Assembly (NCBI GenBank): GCA_002348465.1
Contig: DEBI01000077.1
Coordinates: forward strand, 1 to 22,531
Origin: Gemmatimonadales bacterium UBA2960
GTDB lineage: Bacteria; Gemmatimonadota; Gemmatimonadetes; Longimicrobiales; Gaopeijiaceae
Length of the DNA: 22,531 nt
Direction: 5' to 3'
Below the pieces are notes generated by a model. That model did no database searches. It was not told the origin of the DNA and saw only the letters and a program-made list of their open reading frames with translations. Shown piece by piece: positions 7,152 to 14,624 of this stretch; within the stretch, counting starts at the first letter, position 1, and every line of letters begins with the position of its first letter. Both the position numbers and the translations under genes were made by a program.

Positions 7152-8146
7152 TGCCTCACATGAAAGAGTATGACTACGGTAGCGCCATCCGAGCCGGGTT
7201 CGATTATCTGCTATCTGAGTATCCTGAGGTCTTTGTAATGGGGCAGGGACTTTGGAGTCCTTGGTATGTTGGCAATTCGATGACTGACCTCGACAAGATT
7301 TATGGAACTGATCGCGTAATCGACACTCCAGTGTCAGAACTGGCGTGCACAGGTGCTGGGGTTGGTGCTTCTCTTGCGGGTATGCGGCCGGTAGTTGTGC
7401 ATCCGCGGATCGACTTCATGCTCTACGCCCTCGACGCAATCGTGAACCAAGCGGCGAAGTGGTCGCATATGTTTGGTGGTCAGGCTCACCCCAGAGTCAC
7501 GGTGAGAGGGATCATTAACCGTGGGGGCGAGCAGGGGGCCCAACATTCTCAAGCTCTTCACTCTTGGTTCGCGCACATTCCTGGATTGCGAGTAGTGATG
7601 CCTGCGACGGTTGCGGATGCGCGGGACCTGCTGATCGCATCTGTGTTATGCGATGATCCCGTAGTCTTTATTGATGATCGTTGGCTCTATGACCTTAAGG
7701 GAGAACTCCCTGCTCCGAAGGAACTGGACTTGAGGGCTCAAGGGCCAGTTGTCGTCCGAGAGGGTGTTGATATTACGCTGGTAGCGTCCGGCTATTCGAC
7801 TCAGCTGGCTCTCGAGGCTTCTGAGGTCTTGCTTGAAGAAGGTATTTCGTGTGAGGTGCTGGACTTAAGAGTTATCGCTCCGTTGGATCCGGCGAAGGTC
7901 ATACGATCGGTTAGCAAAACCGGCCGTCTCGTGGCCATAGATGGCGGGTGGAGGACTTGTGGCCTCTCAAGCGAGATCTTAGCGCAAGTGGTCGAGCATG
8001 TCCCTCCCAACTCAATGAAGGCAAATTGCGTTAGAGTAACGCTGCCCGATGCACCGGCTCCCACCTCGCGAGTTTTGGAAGGCTTGTATTACTCGTCCAT
8101 AGAAGATGTAGTTGCTGCCGCTCGTTCGTGCGCTAGAAACGGGTAG
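7151..8146 (+). CDS. Thiamine-diphosphate-dependent dehydrogenase E1 component, beta subunit-like
   Basis: Partner of the alpha subunit upstream, supplying the other half of the thiamine-diphosphate site. The 331-residue protein has the transketolase pyrimidine-binding domain with RVIDTPVSELACTGAGVGA, where Glu63 is the residue expected to activate the cofactor. HPRIDFMLYALDAIVNQAA and INRGGEQGAQHSQALHSWF follow, and then the C-terminal transketolase domain (DITLVASGYSTQLALEA, LDLRVIAPLD, CVRVTLPDAPAP). The HPR-DFM and RGGEQ segments differ from ordinary pyruvate dehydrogenase beta subunits, and I recall them from copies in surface-sugar loci. The ATG at 7151-7153 shares one base with the TGA of the alpha gene, and AAGGCGGAG precedes it. 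A TTG at 7148 and an ATG at 7160 are alternatives. The true substrate is unknown. Confidence 0.9.
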   Translation: MPHMKEYDYGSAIRAGFDYLLSEYPEVFVMGQGLWSPWYVGNSMTDLDKIYGTDRVIDTPVSELACTGAGVGASLAGMRPVVVHPRIDFMLYALDAIVNQAAKWSHMFGGQAHPRVTVRGIINRGGEQGAQHSQALHSWFAHIPGLRVVMPATVADARDLLIASVLCDDPVVFIDDRWLYDLKGELPAPKELDLRAQGPVVVREGVDITLVASGYSTQLALEASEVLLEEGISCEVLDLRVIAPLDPAKVIRSVSKTGRLVAIDGGWRTCGLSSEILAQVVEHVPPNSMKANCVRVTLPDAPAPTSRVLEGLYYSSIEDVVAAARSCARNG

Positions 8147-8152
8147 GAAATC

Positions 8153-8896
8153 GTGAAGAGACTCTTCGACGTTGTGGCGTCCGTGGCCGTCCTTCTTTTG
8201 GCCAGTCCGATCCTCGGTCCCGCGATGGTCTTGGTGTGGCTGCAAGACCGGCACTCACCTTTCTACGTGGCGAATCGCGTGGGACTGGATGGGAGGGAGT
8301 TCAGGATGGTCAAGCTACGATCGATGGTGGTGAATGCGGATAAATCGGGAGTGGATTCGACTAAGGCGTCGGACGGACGGATCACGCCGGTGGGACATTT
8401 CATTCGTCGCTTCAAGTTGGACGAATTAACACAGCTCTTGAATGTTTTTCTCGGAGACATGAGCATGGTTGGCCCTCGGCCGAATGTTAAACGAGAGACT
8501 GAGCTTTACACTCCGGAAGAAGCTAGGTTGCTGACCGTAGCCCCGGGAGTGACGGACTACGCCTCGATCGTTTTTGCGGATGAGGGTGAGATTCTCGACG
8601 GTCAGTCGGATCCTGATATCGCCTACAATCAGTTGATTCGTCCTGGTAAGAGTCTGTTAGGGCTCTTCTATGTCGATAAGCGCTCTTTGGGTGTTGATGT
8701 TCTGCTCTGCTTGCTGACAGCGCTTGCTATAGTATCCCGTCCAAGAGCGTTGAAGGGGGTTCAGCGGCTTTTAGCGTCCCAAGGTGCAGGTAAGGGTCTA
8801 ATCGAGTTGGCTGGACGAAGCGACCCACTGGTTCCTTCTGTGCCGCCCGGAGGTAATAAAATAGTCACCTCTAGGGATGGAAATCCCTTCGTGTAG
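8153..8896 (+). CDS. PglC/WcaJ-like bacterial sugar transferase (phosphoglycosyl transferase)
   Basis: Starts glycan assembly by moving a phospho-sugar from a nucleotide donor to undecaprenyl phosphate on the inner face of the plasma membrane. The 247-residue protein has one N-terminal hydrophobic segment (about residues 6-30), as in small monotopic PglC-type enzymes. It then has the family core: NRVGLDGREF, MVKLRSMV, and FKLDELTQLLNVFLGDMSMV (88-106) followed by GPRP. Asp90-Glu91 matches the catalytic Asp-Glu pair of PglC. The roughly 50-residue tail after LASQG is longer than in minimal PglC proteins and looks low in structure. GTG is the start; GGTAGGAAA just ahead gives the ribosome binding site. 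It is the last gene of its operon and is followed by a terminator, so it likely loads the sugar made by the genes just upstream. Confidence 0.92.
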   Translation: MKRLFDVVASVAVLLLASPILGPAMVLVWLQDRHSPFYVANRVGLDGREFRMVKLRSMVVNADKSGVDSTKASDGRITPVGHFIRRFKLDELTQLLNVFLGDMSMVGPRPNVKRETELYTPEEARLLTVAPGVTDYASIVFADEGEILDGQSDPDIAYNQLIRPGKSLLGLFYVDKRSLGVDVLLCLLTALAIVSRPRALKGVQRLLASQGAGKGLIELAGRSDPLVPSVPPGGNKIVTSRDGNPFV

Positions 8897-8914
8897 GGGG
8901 GAGTAGCCTTTTCC

Positions 8915-8935
8915 AAGGGGAAGACGCCCCTTTTT
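8915..8935 (+). terminator. Intrinsic terminator after the sugar transferase operon
   Basis: AAGGGG (8915-8920) pairs with CCCCTT (8927-8932) across the six-base loop AAGACG, and the run continues to five T residues. It lies 19 bases after the TAG of the sugar transferase and before the next gene, ending the 4161-8896 operon. Confidence 0.75.
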
Positions 8936-8969
8936 GTGGCAAGATCCCTAATCTCGTTTCTCGCCGTCT

Positions 8970-8975
8970 GGAGAG
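8970..8975 (+). promoter_or_regulatory. Ribosome binding site that selects a TTG start
   Basis: GGAGAG lies just ahead of the TTG at 8979-8981. An ATG occurs five codons later, but this strong site and the usual start of DegT proteins (VPLMDL just after the initiator) favour TTG. Confidence 0.6.
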
Positions 8976-8978
8976 ATT

Positions 8979-10082
8979 TTGAACGTTCCACTGATGGATC
9001 TGACCGCGCAGTATGCGGCACTTAAATCGGAAATTGACGAGGCGCTTTTGCTTGCTGTGGCCGGACAGCGATTTATTCTCGGGCCAGAGGTGGAGACATT
9101 CGAGCGTGAGATTTCAGAATACCTTGGCGTAAAACATGCGGTGGGCTGTGCCTCCGGAACTGATGCCCTTTTACTACCTCTGAAGGCCCTCCCGGCTACC
9201 CAGGGTTATGACGTAATTGTGCCTAGCTTCACGTTTTTCGCGACGGCAGGAGCAGTGTGGAATGCAGGGTTTCGCCCGGTGTTTTGTGATGTTGACCCCG
9301 ACACTTTCAACGTAACAGCCGAGAGTCTTGAGGAGGTGTGGACGGAACACACCGTTGCCGTGGTGGCTGTTCACCTATTTGGTCAAATGGCACCAATGCG
9401 AGAGATCCGATCGTTGGCTCGGTCGCGGGGTGCTTTTGTGATCGAAGACACGGCGCAGGCAATAGGAGCCACGTCCACAGAGGGCATGGCGGGCACTGTT
9501 GGAGACGCGGGATCCTTTTCTTTCTTTCCGACTAAGAATCTCGGTGGGTACGGTGATGGCGGTTTAGTGACTACGGATGACGATGATCTTGCGGATGCTA
9601 TCCGAAAGCTCAGGGTTCACGGTGGTAAACGGATGTACCACCATGAGTCGGTTGGTTTCAATTCTAGACTTGATGCTATCCAGGCGTCGATTCTAAGGGT
9701 CAAGCTTCCGTATCTGAATGGGTGGGCGGATGCCCGTCGGGTAAATGCCAAGAGGTACTATGAAGGTCTTGCTGAATCCGACTCTGTGCGCACACCGGTA
9801 GTGACGGAAGGCAACTCTCACGTATACAACCAGTTTACCGTTCGGGTAGGTGGGGGAAGGCGGGATGAACTAAGGCAGTTCTTAGCCGATAAGAGCATTG
9901 GAAGCGGGATATACTATCCAGTTCCTCTGCACATGCAGGATTGCTTTCGTGATTTGGGTGGGAGTGAGGGAGACCTCCCGGTAACCGAGGCGCTCTGTAA
10001 AGAAGTGCTCTCTCTTCCAATCTTCCCTGAATTAGGAGAAAGCCGTCAGGCCTTGGTGATTGACGCGATCCGAAGCTTTTAG
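8979..10082 (+). CDS. DegT-family PLP-dependent sugar aminotransferase (WbpE/WlbC-like)
   Basis: Predicted to transfer an amino group to a UDP-3-keto sugar or related nucleotide ketosugar. The 367-residue protein has the classic start VPLMDLTAQY, then QRFILGPEVETFE, CASGTDALLLPL, and FVIEDTAQAIGA, which supplies the Asp and Gln of the cofactor site. SFSFFPTKNLGGYGDGGLV follows, its lysine being the expected Schiff-base residue, and then HESVGFNSRLDAIQASIL, YNQFTVRV and YYPVPLHMQ. The last segments resemble WbpE/WlbC, which would pair with the WlbA-like dehydrogenase at 1268-2218. The TTG start is supported by GGAGAG at 8970. It lies behind a terminator, so it probably has its own transcript or reads through weakly. 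It is clearly a different lineage from the aminotransferase at 4979-6097. Confidence 0.93.
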   Translation: MNVPLMDLTAQYAALKSEIDEALLLAVAGQRFILGPEVETFEREISEYLGVKHAVGCASGTDALLLPLKALPATQGYDVIVPSFTFFATAGAVWNAGFRPVFCDVDPDTFNVTAESLEEVWTEHTVAVVAVHLFGQMAPMREIRSLARSRGAFVIEDTAQAIGATSTEGMAGTVGDAGSFSFFPTKNLGGYGDGGLVTTDDDDLADAIRKLRVHGGKRMYHHESVGFNSRLDAIQASILRVKLPYLNGWADARRVNAKRYYEGLAESDSVRTPVVTEGNSHVYNQFTVRVGGGRRDELRQFLADKSIGSGIYYPVPLHMQDCFRDLGGSEGDLPVTEALCKEVLSLPIFPELGESRQALVIDAIRSF

Positions 10083-10268
10083 CCCTAGTAGAAGCTAAGG
10101 GGCCGAGGTTTTGAGGTGGGACCCGTTGGGATCTTGGGCCACAAGTCTTCTCAATTCTGCCATGGCAAAATACGTCATGGGGGTGACGCCTCAGGAGTGT
10201 GTTTGACATCTTCCTGCAACCGATTGACAGCTAGTGATCACGTCCTCCATTCACTCATCGGGGATTAA
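10083..10268. other. 186-bp intergenic region ahead of the UDP-sugar dehydrogenase
   Basis: Two TTGACA hexamers occur 21 bp apart (10203-10208 and 10224-10229), good sigma-70 minus-35 matches, but neither has a clear minus-10 box at the normal spacing. A promoter for the ugd-uxs pair is likely in this stretch but I cannot place it. No terminator or small gene was recognised. Confidence 0.35.
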
Positions 10269-11624
10269 ATGAACGTTGGAGTTATAGGTTCCGGTTACGT
10301 GGGTCTTGTTGCTGGGGCCTGCCTTGCTGAGTCTGGAAACGATGTTGTTTGTGCAGATATCGACGCAAACAAAGTCGCTCGGTTGAATGCAGGCAAAGTG
10401 CCGATCTACGAGCCAGGCCTAGAGCCACTGATTGAGCGAAATCTAGCCACTGGTCGACTGAAGTTCACAACCGATGTACCTGAGGCTGTGCGATCAGCTC
10501 ACGTAATCTTCATCGCAGTGGGGACTCCGCCTGGAGAAGATGGGTCTGCAGACCTGCAGCATGTCCTGGATGTCGCGCGAGAAATAGGCCGATCAGTGCA
10601 GGATGAGAAGATTGTCATCACCAAGAGTACTGTGCCGGTGGGCACGGCTCGGTTAGTACGAGAGGCGATTGAAGCTGAGACGGATGTCCCTGTGCATGTA
10701 TGCTCAAATCCCGAGTTCCTCAAAGAGGGAGCTGCAGTCGCCGATTTCATGAGGCCTGATCGCGTTGTACTAGGAGTAGATTCGGAATATGCGTCAGCGA
10801 TTCTGGAGGAGCTTTATTCGCCATTCCTCAGGAAGGGACAGGGTGTAGGACGATTGATGGTTATGGACGTTCCAGCTGCAGAGATCACGAAATATGCGGC
10901 GAACGCGATGCTAGCGACGAGGATTAGCTTCATGAACTCAATTGCTCACCTCTGTGAGGCAGCGGGTGCTGATGTGGATGCTGTAAGACGCGGTGTGGGG
11001 TCGGACACTCGGATAGGGCCCAGCTTTCTGTTCCCCGGAGCTGGTTACGGAGGTTCATGTTTCCCTAAAGATGTAAATGCGCTCGTCCGGACGATGCGTG
11101 ATTTTGATGTGGACGCGTCGATTCTCCAATCTGTTCAGGATGTGAATGAAACGCAGAAGGAGGTCTTGCTTAAGCGTCTCTTGGATCGTCTTGGTAAGGA
11201 TTTGACGGGCGTCACAATCGCAGTTTGGGGGCTCGCATTCAAACCGAACACTGACGACATGAGAGAAGCTCCAAGTTTAGTAACGGTTGAGGGGTTGCTG
11301 GAGCGGAGTGCGCGTGTCGTGGCGCATGATCCCGTTGCGATGGAGGAAGCGAGGCACTACTTCGGCGATCGAATCGAATACGCTTCCTCGAACTACGAGG
11401 CACTGGAAGGGGCATCTGCACTGATCATTCACACAGAATGGCAGCCGTATAGAAGTCCGGATTTTAGTCGGATGATCCAGCTAATGGAGCGCCCGCTCAT
11501 TTTGGATGGACGTAACGTCTATTCACCGATGAGTATGGGGAGACACGGATTTGAATACGTATCGATTGGAAGGCGTGCTGTGTCTCCAAATAAGGCCGAG
11601 CAAGTGATCGGTCCGGGTCAGTAG
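10269..11624 (+). CDS. ugd: UDP-glucose (or UDP-GlcNAc) 6-dehydrogenase
   Basis: Oxidises UDP-glucose to UDP-glucuronate with two NAD in the cytoplasm. The 451-residue protein starts with the Rossmann motif GVIGSGYVGLVAGACLAE (residues 4-21). It continues with IYEPGLEPLI, AVGTPPGEDGSADL, TKSTVPVGT (118-126), SNPEFLKEG (146-154), EITKYAANAMLATRISFMN with Lys208, and GAGYGGSCFPKDV (257-269), where Cys264 is the catalytic thiol. WGLAFKPNTDDMREAPS marks the C-terminal domain. The ATG at 10269 follows GGGG at 10260-10263. The next gene, a UDP-glucuronate decarboxylase, begins with no gap, so UDP-glucose is the likeliest substrate. The WlbA-type pathway would instead need UDP-GlcNAc oxidised, and this enzyme could serve both. 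Confidence 0.95.
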   Translation: MNVGVIGSGYVGLVAGACLAESGNDVVCADIDANKVARLNAGKVPIYEPGLEPLIERNLATGRLKFTTDVPEAVRSAHVIFIAVGTPPGEDGSADLQHVLDVAREIGRSVQDEKIVITKSTVPVGTARLVREAIEAETDVPVHVCSNPEFLKEGAAVADFMRPDRVVLGVDSEYASAILEELYSPFLRKGQGVGRLMVMDVPAAEITKYAANAMLATRISFMNSIAHLCEAAGADVDAVRRGVGSDTRIGPSFLFPGAGYGGSCFPKDVNALVRTMRDFDVDASILQSVQDVNETQKEVLLKRLLDRLGKDLTGVTIAVWGLAFKPNTDDMREAPSLVTVEGLLERSARVVAHDPVAMEEARHYFGDRIEYASSNYEALEGASALIIHTEWQPYRSPDFSRMIQLMERPLILDGRNVYSPMSMGRHGFEYVSIGRRAVSPNKAEQVIGPGQ

Positions 11625-12596
11625 TTGCGGGTCGTTGTTACAGGCGCTGCCGGTTTTCTTGGCTCGCATCTAGCGGAGCACTTCTTGGCTGATGGCCATT
11701 CAGTTATCGGTGTCGATAACTTCATAACTGGCTCACGGAAGAATGTCGCTCATCTTGAGGCCCTCGGTGGTTTCAAGCTAGTTGAGCATGACGTAACCGT
11801 TCCGCTGTATCTCGATGAAGACATAGACGGAATCCTTCACTTCGCATCTCCAGCCAGCCCGGTAGACTACCTCGACCTGCCGATTCAAACATTAAAAGTC
11901 GGATCGCTTGGCACACATAACATGCTGGGTTTGGCGAAGGAGAAAAGCGCACGCTTTTTGCTTGCCTCAACATCGGAGGTGTATGGCGATCCCGAAGTTC
12001 ATCCGCAGCCAGAAACGTACTGGGGTAACGTGAACCCTGTCGGTCCAAGAGGGGTGTACGATGAGGCTAAAAGATTCGCCGAAGCTATGACGATGGCGTA
12101 CCACAAGTGCCACGGTGTTGACGCTCGGATTGTTAGAATTTTCAACACCTACGGACCGCGTATGAGACCAGGTGATGGTAGAGTCGTTTCGAATTTCATA
12201 GTTCAGGCGCTGCAGGGAGATCCCCTCACTATCTACGGAGATGGTCAACAGACGCGGTCATTCTGTCATGTTGACGATACTGTTGAGGGAATTGTACGAC
12301 TGTTTCATTCAGACTTTGTGGGACCAGTCAACATTGGGAATCCGAACGAGTTCACGATTCGAAAGCTTGCTGAGATAGTGCTCGAGGAGACTGATAGCGC
12401 GTCGACCCTCGACATGCTACCTATGCCGATTGACGATCCTCAAGTTCGGCAACCTGATATCGCCATTGCACGAGAGTTTCTTCAGTGGGAGGCCACCGTG
12501 AGCCTACGAGAGGGGATTCGAAAGACTTTGCCTTACTTCAAGATAGAAGTTGAGAGTGGGGATGGACGCGCGCGAACTGTTCTGGATCAGTTTTAG
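11625..12596 (+). CDS. uxs: UDP-glucuronate decarboxylase (UDP-xylose synthase)
   Basis: Converts UDP-glucuronate to UDP-xylose through an NAD-bound 4-keto intermediate. The 323-residue short-chain dehydrogenase has the NAD motif TGAAGFLGSH (residues 6-15), the family signature LHFASPASPVDYLDLPIQTL (71-90), STSEVYGDP (115-123) with Glu118, GPRGVYDEAKRFAEA with Tyr145 and Lys149, and RIFNTYGPRM. These are almost diagnostic for UXS among epimerase relatives. The start is TTG at 11625, the very next base after the TAG stop of ugd, so translation must restart from the same ribosome or depend on coupling. Together with ugd it forms a two-step path from UDP-glucose to UDP-xylose, so xylose or a derived pentose is likely in the glycan. 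Confidence 0.95.
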   Translation: MRVVVTGAAGFLGSHLAEHFLADGHSVIGVDNFITGSRKNVAHLEALGGFKLVEHDVTVPLYLDEDIDGILHFASPASPVDYLDLPIQTLKVGSLGTHNMLGLAKEKSARFLLASTSEVYGDPEVHPQPETYWGNVNPVGPRGVYDEAKRFAEAMTMAYHKCHGVDARIVRIFNTYGPRMRPGDGRVVSNFIVQALQGDPLTIYGDGQQTRSFCHVDDTVEGIVRLFHSDFVGPVNIGNPNEFTIRKLAEIVLEETDSASTLDMLPMPIDDPQVRQPDIAIAREFLQWEATVSLREGIRKTLPYFKIEVESGDGRARTVLDQF

Positions 12597-12793
12597 AATA
12601 TTAATCTGGTTTTCTTGTACCCCGACCGCGATTTGCAGAAGACAAGTGAGTGCGCACTCCGCACGGTTCCAGATACCTTCTAGTTCTGTTCTCAATGGAA
12701 GACTATATCGACTTAGGAGTAATAGGTTTTACCGTTTAAAGTGAGTTTTCTCCCGATGCACCAACTTATGCTCAGCTAGGTAAGGCCCGATCC
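12597..12793. other. 197-bp intergenic region between sugar genes and envelope genes
   Basis: Marks the change from polysaccharide to housekeeping envelope genes, so a promoter is expected. It contains a perfect 12-bp palindrome, GAGTGCGCACTC at 12648-12659, which could be an operator, though one of this size is not rare by chance. No convincing minus-35/minus-10 pair, terminator or RNA gene was seen. Confidence 0.35.
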
Positions 12794-13789
12794 TTGTTTA
12801 TCCGTTCAACCATGCCCCTGAAGACAAACAGCATTTCAGGTTTTCTGATTGCGGGATTCGTGATCTGTGTTGGAGTGGGATGTGTCCCCCAAGACATTGA
12901 AATGGGTGCTGTGCAGAGAGGTGACGAGGCTTTTGCGCAAGCGAACTACGAAGAAGCGCTCGCCGAGTATCGCCTCGCGATCCGTCAAGGTGCTGACGAC
13001 CCATATGTAACGGCGCGTGTGGCCCATACCTACGTCAGGATGGGGCGGGTAGACGATGCGGGTGCTTATTATACCGATGCGGCGGCTCGCGATCCGGACT
13101 TGATTGAACAAGCGGTCTCCGACCTTATGCGCTTGGCCATGATCGCTAGGGATGAGGACGATTACTTTGCGATGGCGACAGCAGTTGAAAGTGCTCTGCA
13201 ACTCCGCCCCGGAGTTGGGGTGGGGGGGATGTCCCTCTCACTGGCTCGCCACTATTACCGCAGCGGTGAGTACGGTAGGGCTCTTCCTTTTTATCAGATG
13301 GCGCTGACCGATGCCGCAGGCGATTCTCAGCCAGACGTAGTTTTTGAGGTGGCCGTCGCGCACGATGAAATCGGTGATTGTGAAAACGCGCTCCTCTTCT
13401 TCGAGCGTTTTGTGACTATGGTGCGCCCGTGGGAGCGCAGTGAGGCAGAGTGGCACATTGGTACGTGTGCTTACAAACTCGCGAAGGACTTAATTGATCA
13501 GGCTGTAGAAGAAGATCCTCAGCAGATGCAAGCCGACCTTGAGCGCGCACTCGAACTAGTGAAACGTGTAGCCGAGGTGGGTCAGCCACGAACGATTCAG
13601 GCACAGGCCCTTTTCGAGAAAGGAGAAATTCTAGATGGATTGGGAAGGTGTCAGGAAGCAATGGACGCATACTCACAGGTCCGCTTTGTAGATCAGGCGG
13701 GGACTCTTCTAGCGTTGGCGCAGGACAGATTCGACGAGATCCGCTTCGGACAGGGGAGCGAACAGGTGCGCGCGAGTCGTTGTCGTTAG
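12794..13789 (+). CDS. TPR-repeat lipoprotein of unknown function
   Basis: I do not recognise a named family. The 331-residue protein begins with a basic stretch and a hydrophobic run (about residues 15-29) ending in VGVGC, so Cys30 is a probable lipid-attached residue, although glycine at minus 3 is weaker than usual. The rest is helical tetratricopeptide-like: GDEAFAQANYEEALAEYRLA, VAHTYVRMGRVDDAGAYYTD, ARHYYRSGEYGRALPFYQMA and EKGEILDGLGRCQEAMDAYS are clear repeats. It was probably exported to the periplasm or outer membrane as a binding scaffold. A TTG at 12794 has AGGTAAGG about 8 bases ahead; an ATG at 12812 lacks a site. It lies nine bases before bamD, so a role in outer-membrane assembly is a fair guess. 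Confidence 0.75.
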   Translation: MFIRSTMPLKTNSISGFLIAGFVICVGVGCVPQDIEMGAVQRGDEAFAQANYEEALAEYRLAIRQGADDPYVTARVAHTYVRMGRVDDAGAYYTDAAARDPDLIEQAVSDLMRLAMIARDEDDYFAMATAVESALQLRPGVGVGGMSLSLARHYYRSGEYGRALPFYQMALTDAAGDSQPDVVFEVAVAHDEIGDCENALLFFERFVTMVRPWERSEAEWHIGTCAYKLAKDLIDQAVEEDPQQMQADLERALELVKRVAEVGQPRTIQAQALFEKGEILDGLGRCQEAMDAYSQVRFVDQAGTLLALAQDRFDEIRFGQGSEQVRASRCR

Positions 13790-13798
13790 ATTGTAAAT

Positions 13799-14590
13799 AT
13801 GAATACGGAACAATTTAAACCGTTGCGGTGGCTCGCGAACGCGGTCAATACCGTTGTTGGACTTCTTTTCTTCACGGCCTGTGGAGGAGGAGCGGCGAAC
13901 CAGTACGCGGAATTCAATGCTGAAGAATTGTTTGGCATGGCATCGGAGCGTTACGAATCTGAAGACTACAGTGAAGCGATCCAGATGCTCGATCACATCC
14001 TCATTTCTTACGGGGACTGGAGCAAGATCCCAGAAGCCAGAATGATGCTTGGTGACGTTTATTTTGAGCGCGGGGACTATCTAACTGCACGTTCTGAGTA
14101 TACTCGCTTTCTTGACCGGTATGCTGGCCATGCGAGATCGCCCGAAGCTGGTTTGGGGATATGCAAGTCTTTGGCGGCGATAGCCCCGAATCCGAATCGT
14201 GATCAGGGATACACGCAGGAGGCGATAACGAGTTGTCGCAATGTTGTGATCGATTTCTCAGGGAACTCAGCTTCTGCGGAAGCGGCAAGGATCTCCAATG
14301 AGCTGAGGCACAAACTGGCGGAAAAAGAATTTCTCACGGGCGAATTCTATTTTCGCCGTAACCTTTGGGATGCGTCGATCAAGTATTACGAGTTTGTGAC
14401 GAACCTCTATCCGGAGTCTGACTTCGCTCCTTCGGCTCTCCTCGGCGTCTATCGTGCGAATCTTGAGATTGGTTACGACGACCTTGCAGAGGCAGCTCGG
14501 GACCTTTTATTGCAGCGTTATCCAGACTCTGAAGCAGCGGCCCAAATCGAATCCGAGAGAGGCAGCGAAACGGATGGTGAACGGGGCTGA
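13799..14590 (+). CDS. bamD: Outer-membrane assembly lipoprotein BamD (YfiO/ComL family)
   Basis: BamD is a periplasmic lipoprotein of the beta-barrel assembly machine that helps insert outer-membrane proteins through BamA. The 263-residue protein has a hydrophobic signal and the lipobox LLFFTAC, with Cys28 lipidated. NAEELFGMASERYESEDYSE then begins the first of about five TPR units, followed by EARMMLGDVYFERGDYLTAR, SPEAGLGICKSLA, AEKEFLTGEFYFRRNLWDAS and DLAEAARDLLLQRYPDSEAA. The FYFRRNLWDAS-type repeat late in the protein is characteristic of BamD. The tail after the last repeat is acidic. The end overlaps the long open frame of nadD, but that gene probably starts later. BamA is not in the window. 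Confidence 0.87.
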   Translation: MNTEQFKPLRWLANAVNTVVGLLFFTACGGGAANQYAEFNAEELFGMASERYESEDYSEAIQMLDHILISYGDWSKIPEARMMLGDVYFERGDYLTARSEYTRFLDRYAGHARSPEAGLGICKSLAAIAPNPNRDQGYTQEAITSCRNVVIDFSGNSASAEAARISNELRHKLAEKEFLTGEFYFRRNLWDASIKYYEFVTNLYPESDFAPSALLGVYRANLEIGYDDLAEAARDLLLQRYPDSEAAAQIESERGSETDGERG

Positions 14591-14624
14591 GACCACCTCT
14601 GAGCGAATTTTGAACGACGCCAAC

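Noticed and set aside
10203..10252. Two TTGACA hexamers as promoter for ugd
   Set aside because: No minus-10 box at 16-18 bp from either one, so I could not call a promoter.
12648..12659. Perfect 12-bp palindrome GAGTGCGCACTC
   Set aside because: A 12-bp palindrome is expected several times by chance in 22 kb, so I kept it only as a note within the gap.
14454..14624. 57-residue N-terminal extension of NadD reaching into bamD
   Set aside because: Homologues begin near the GIFGGSFDP motif and the extension overlaps the real bamD coding region.
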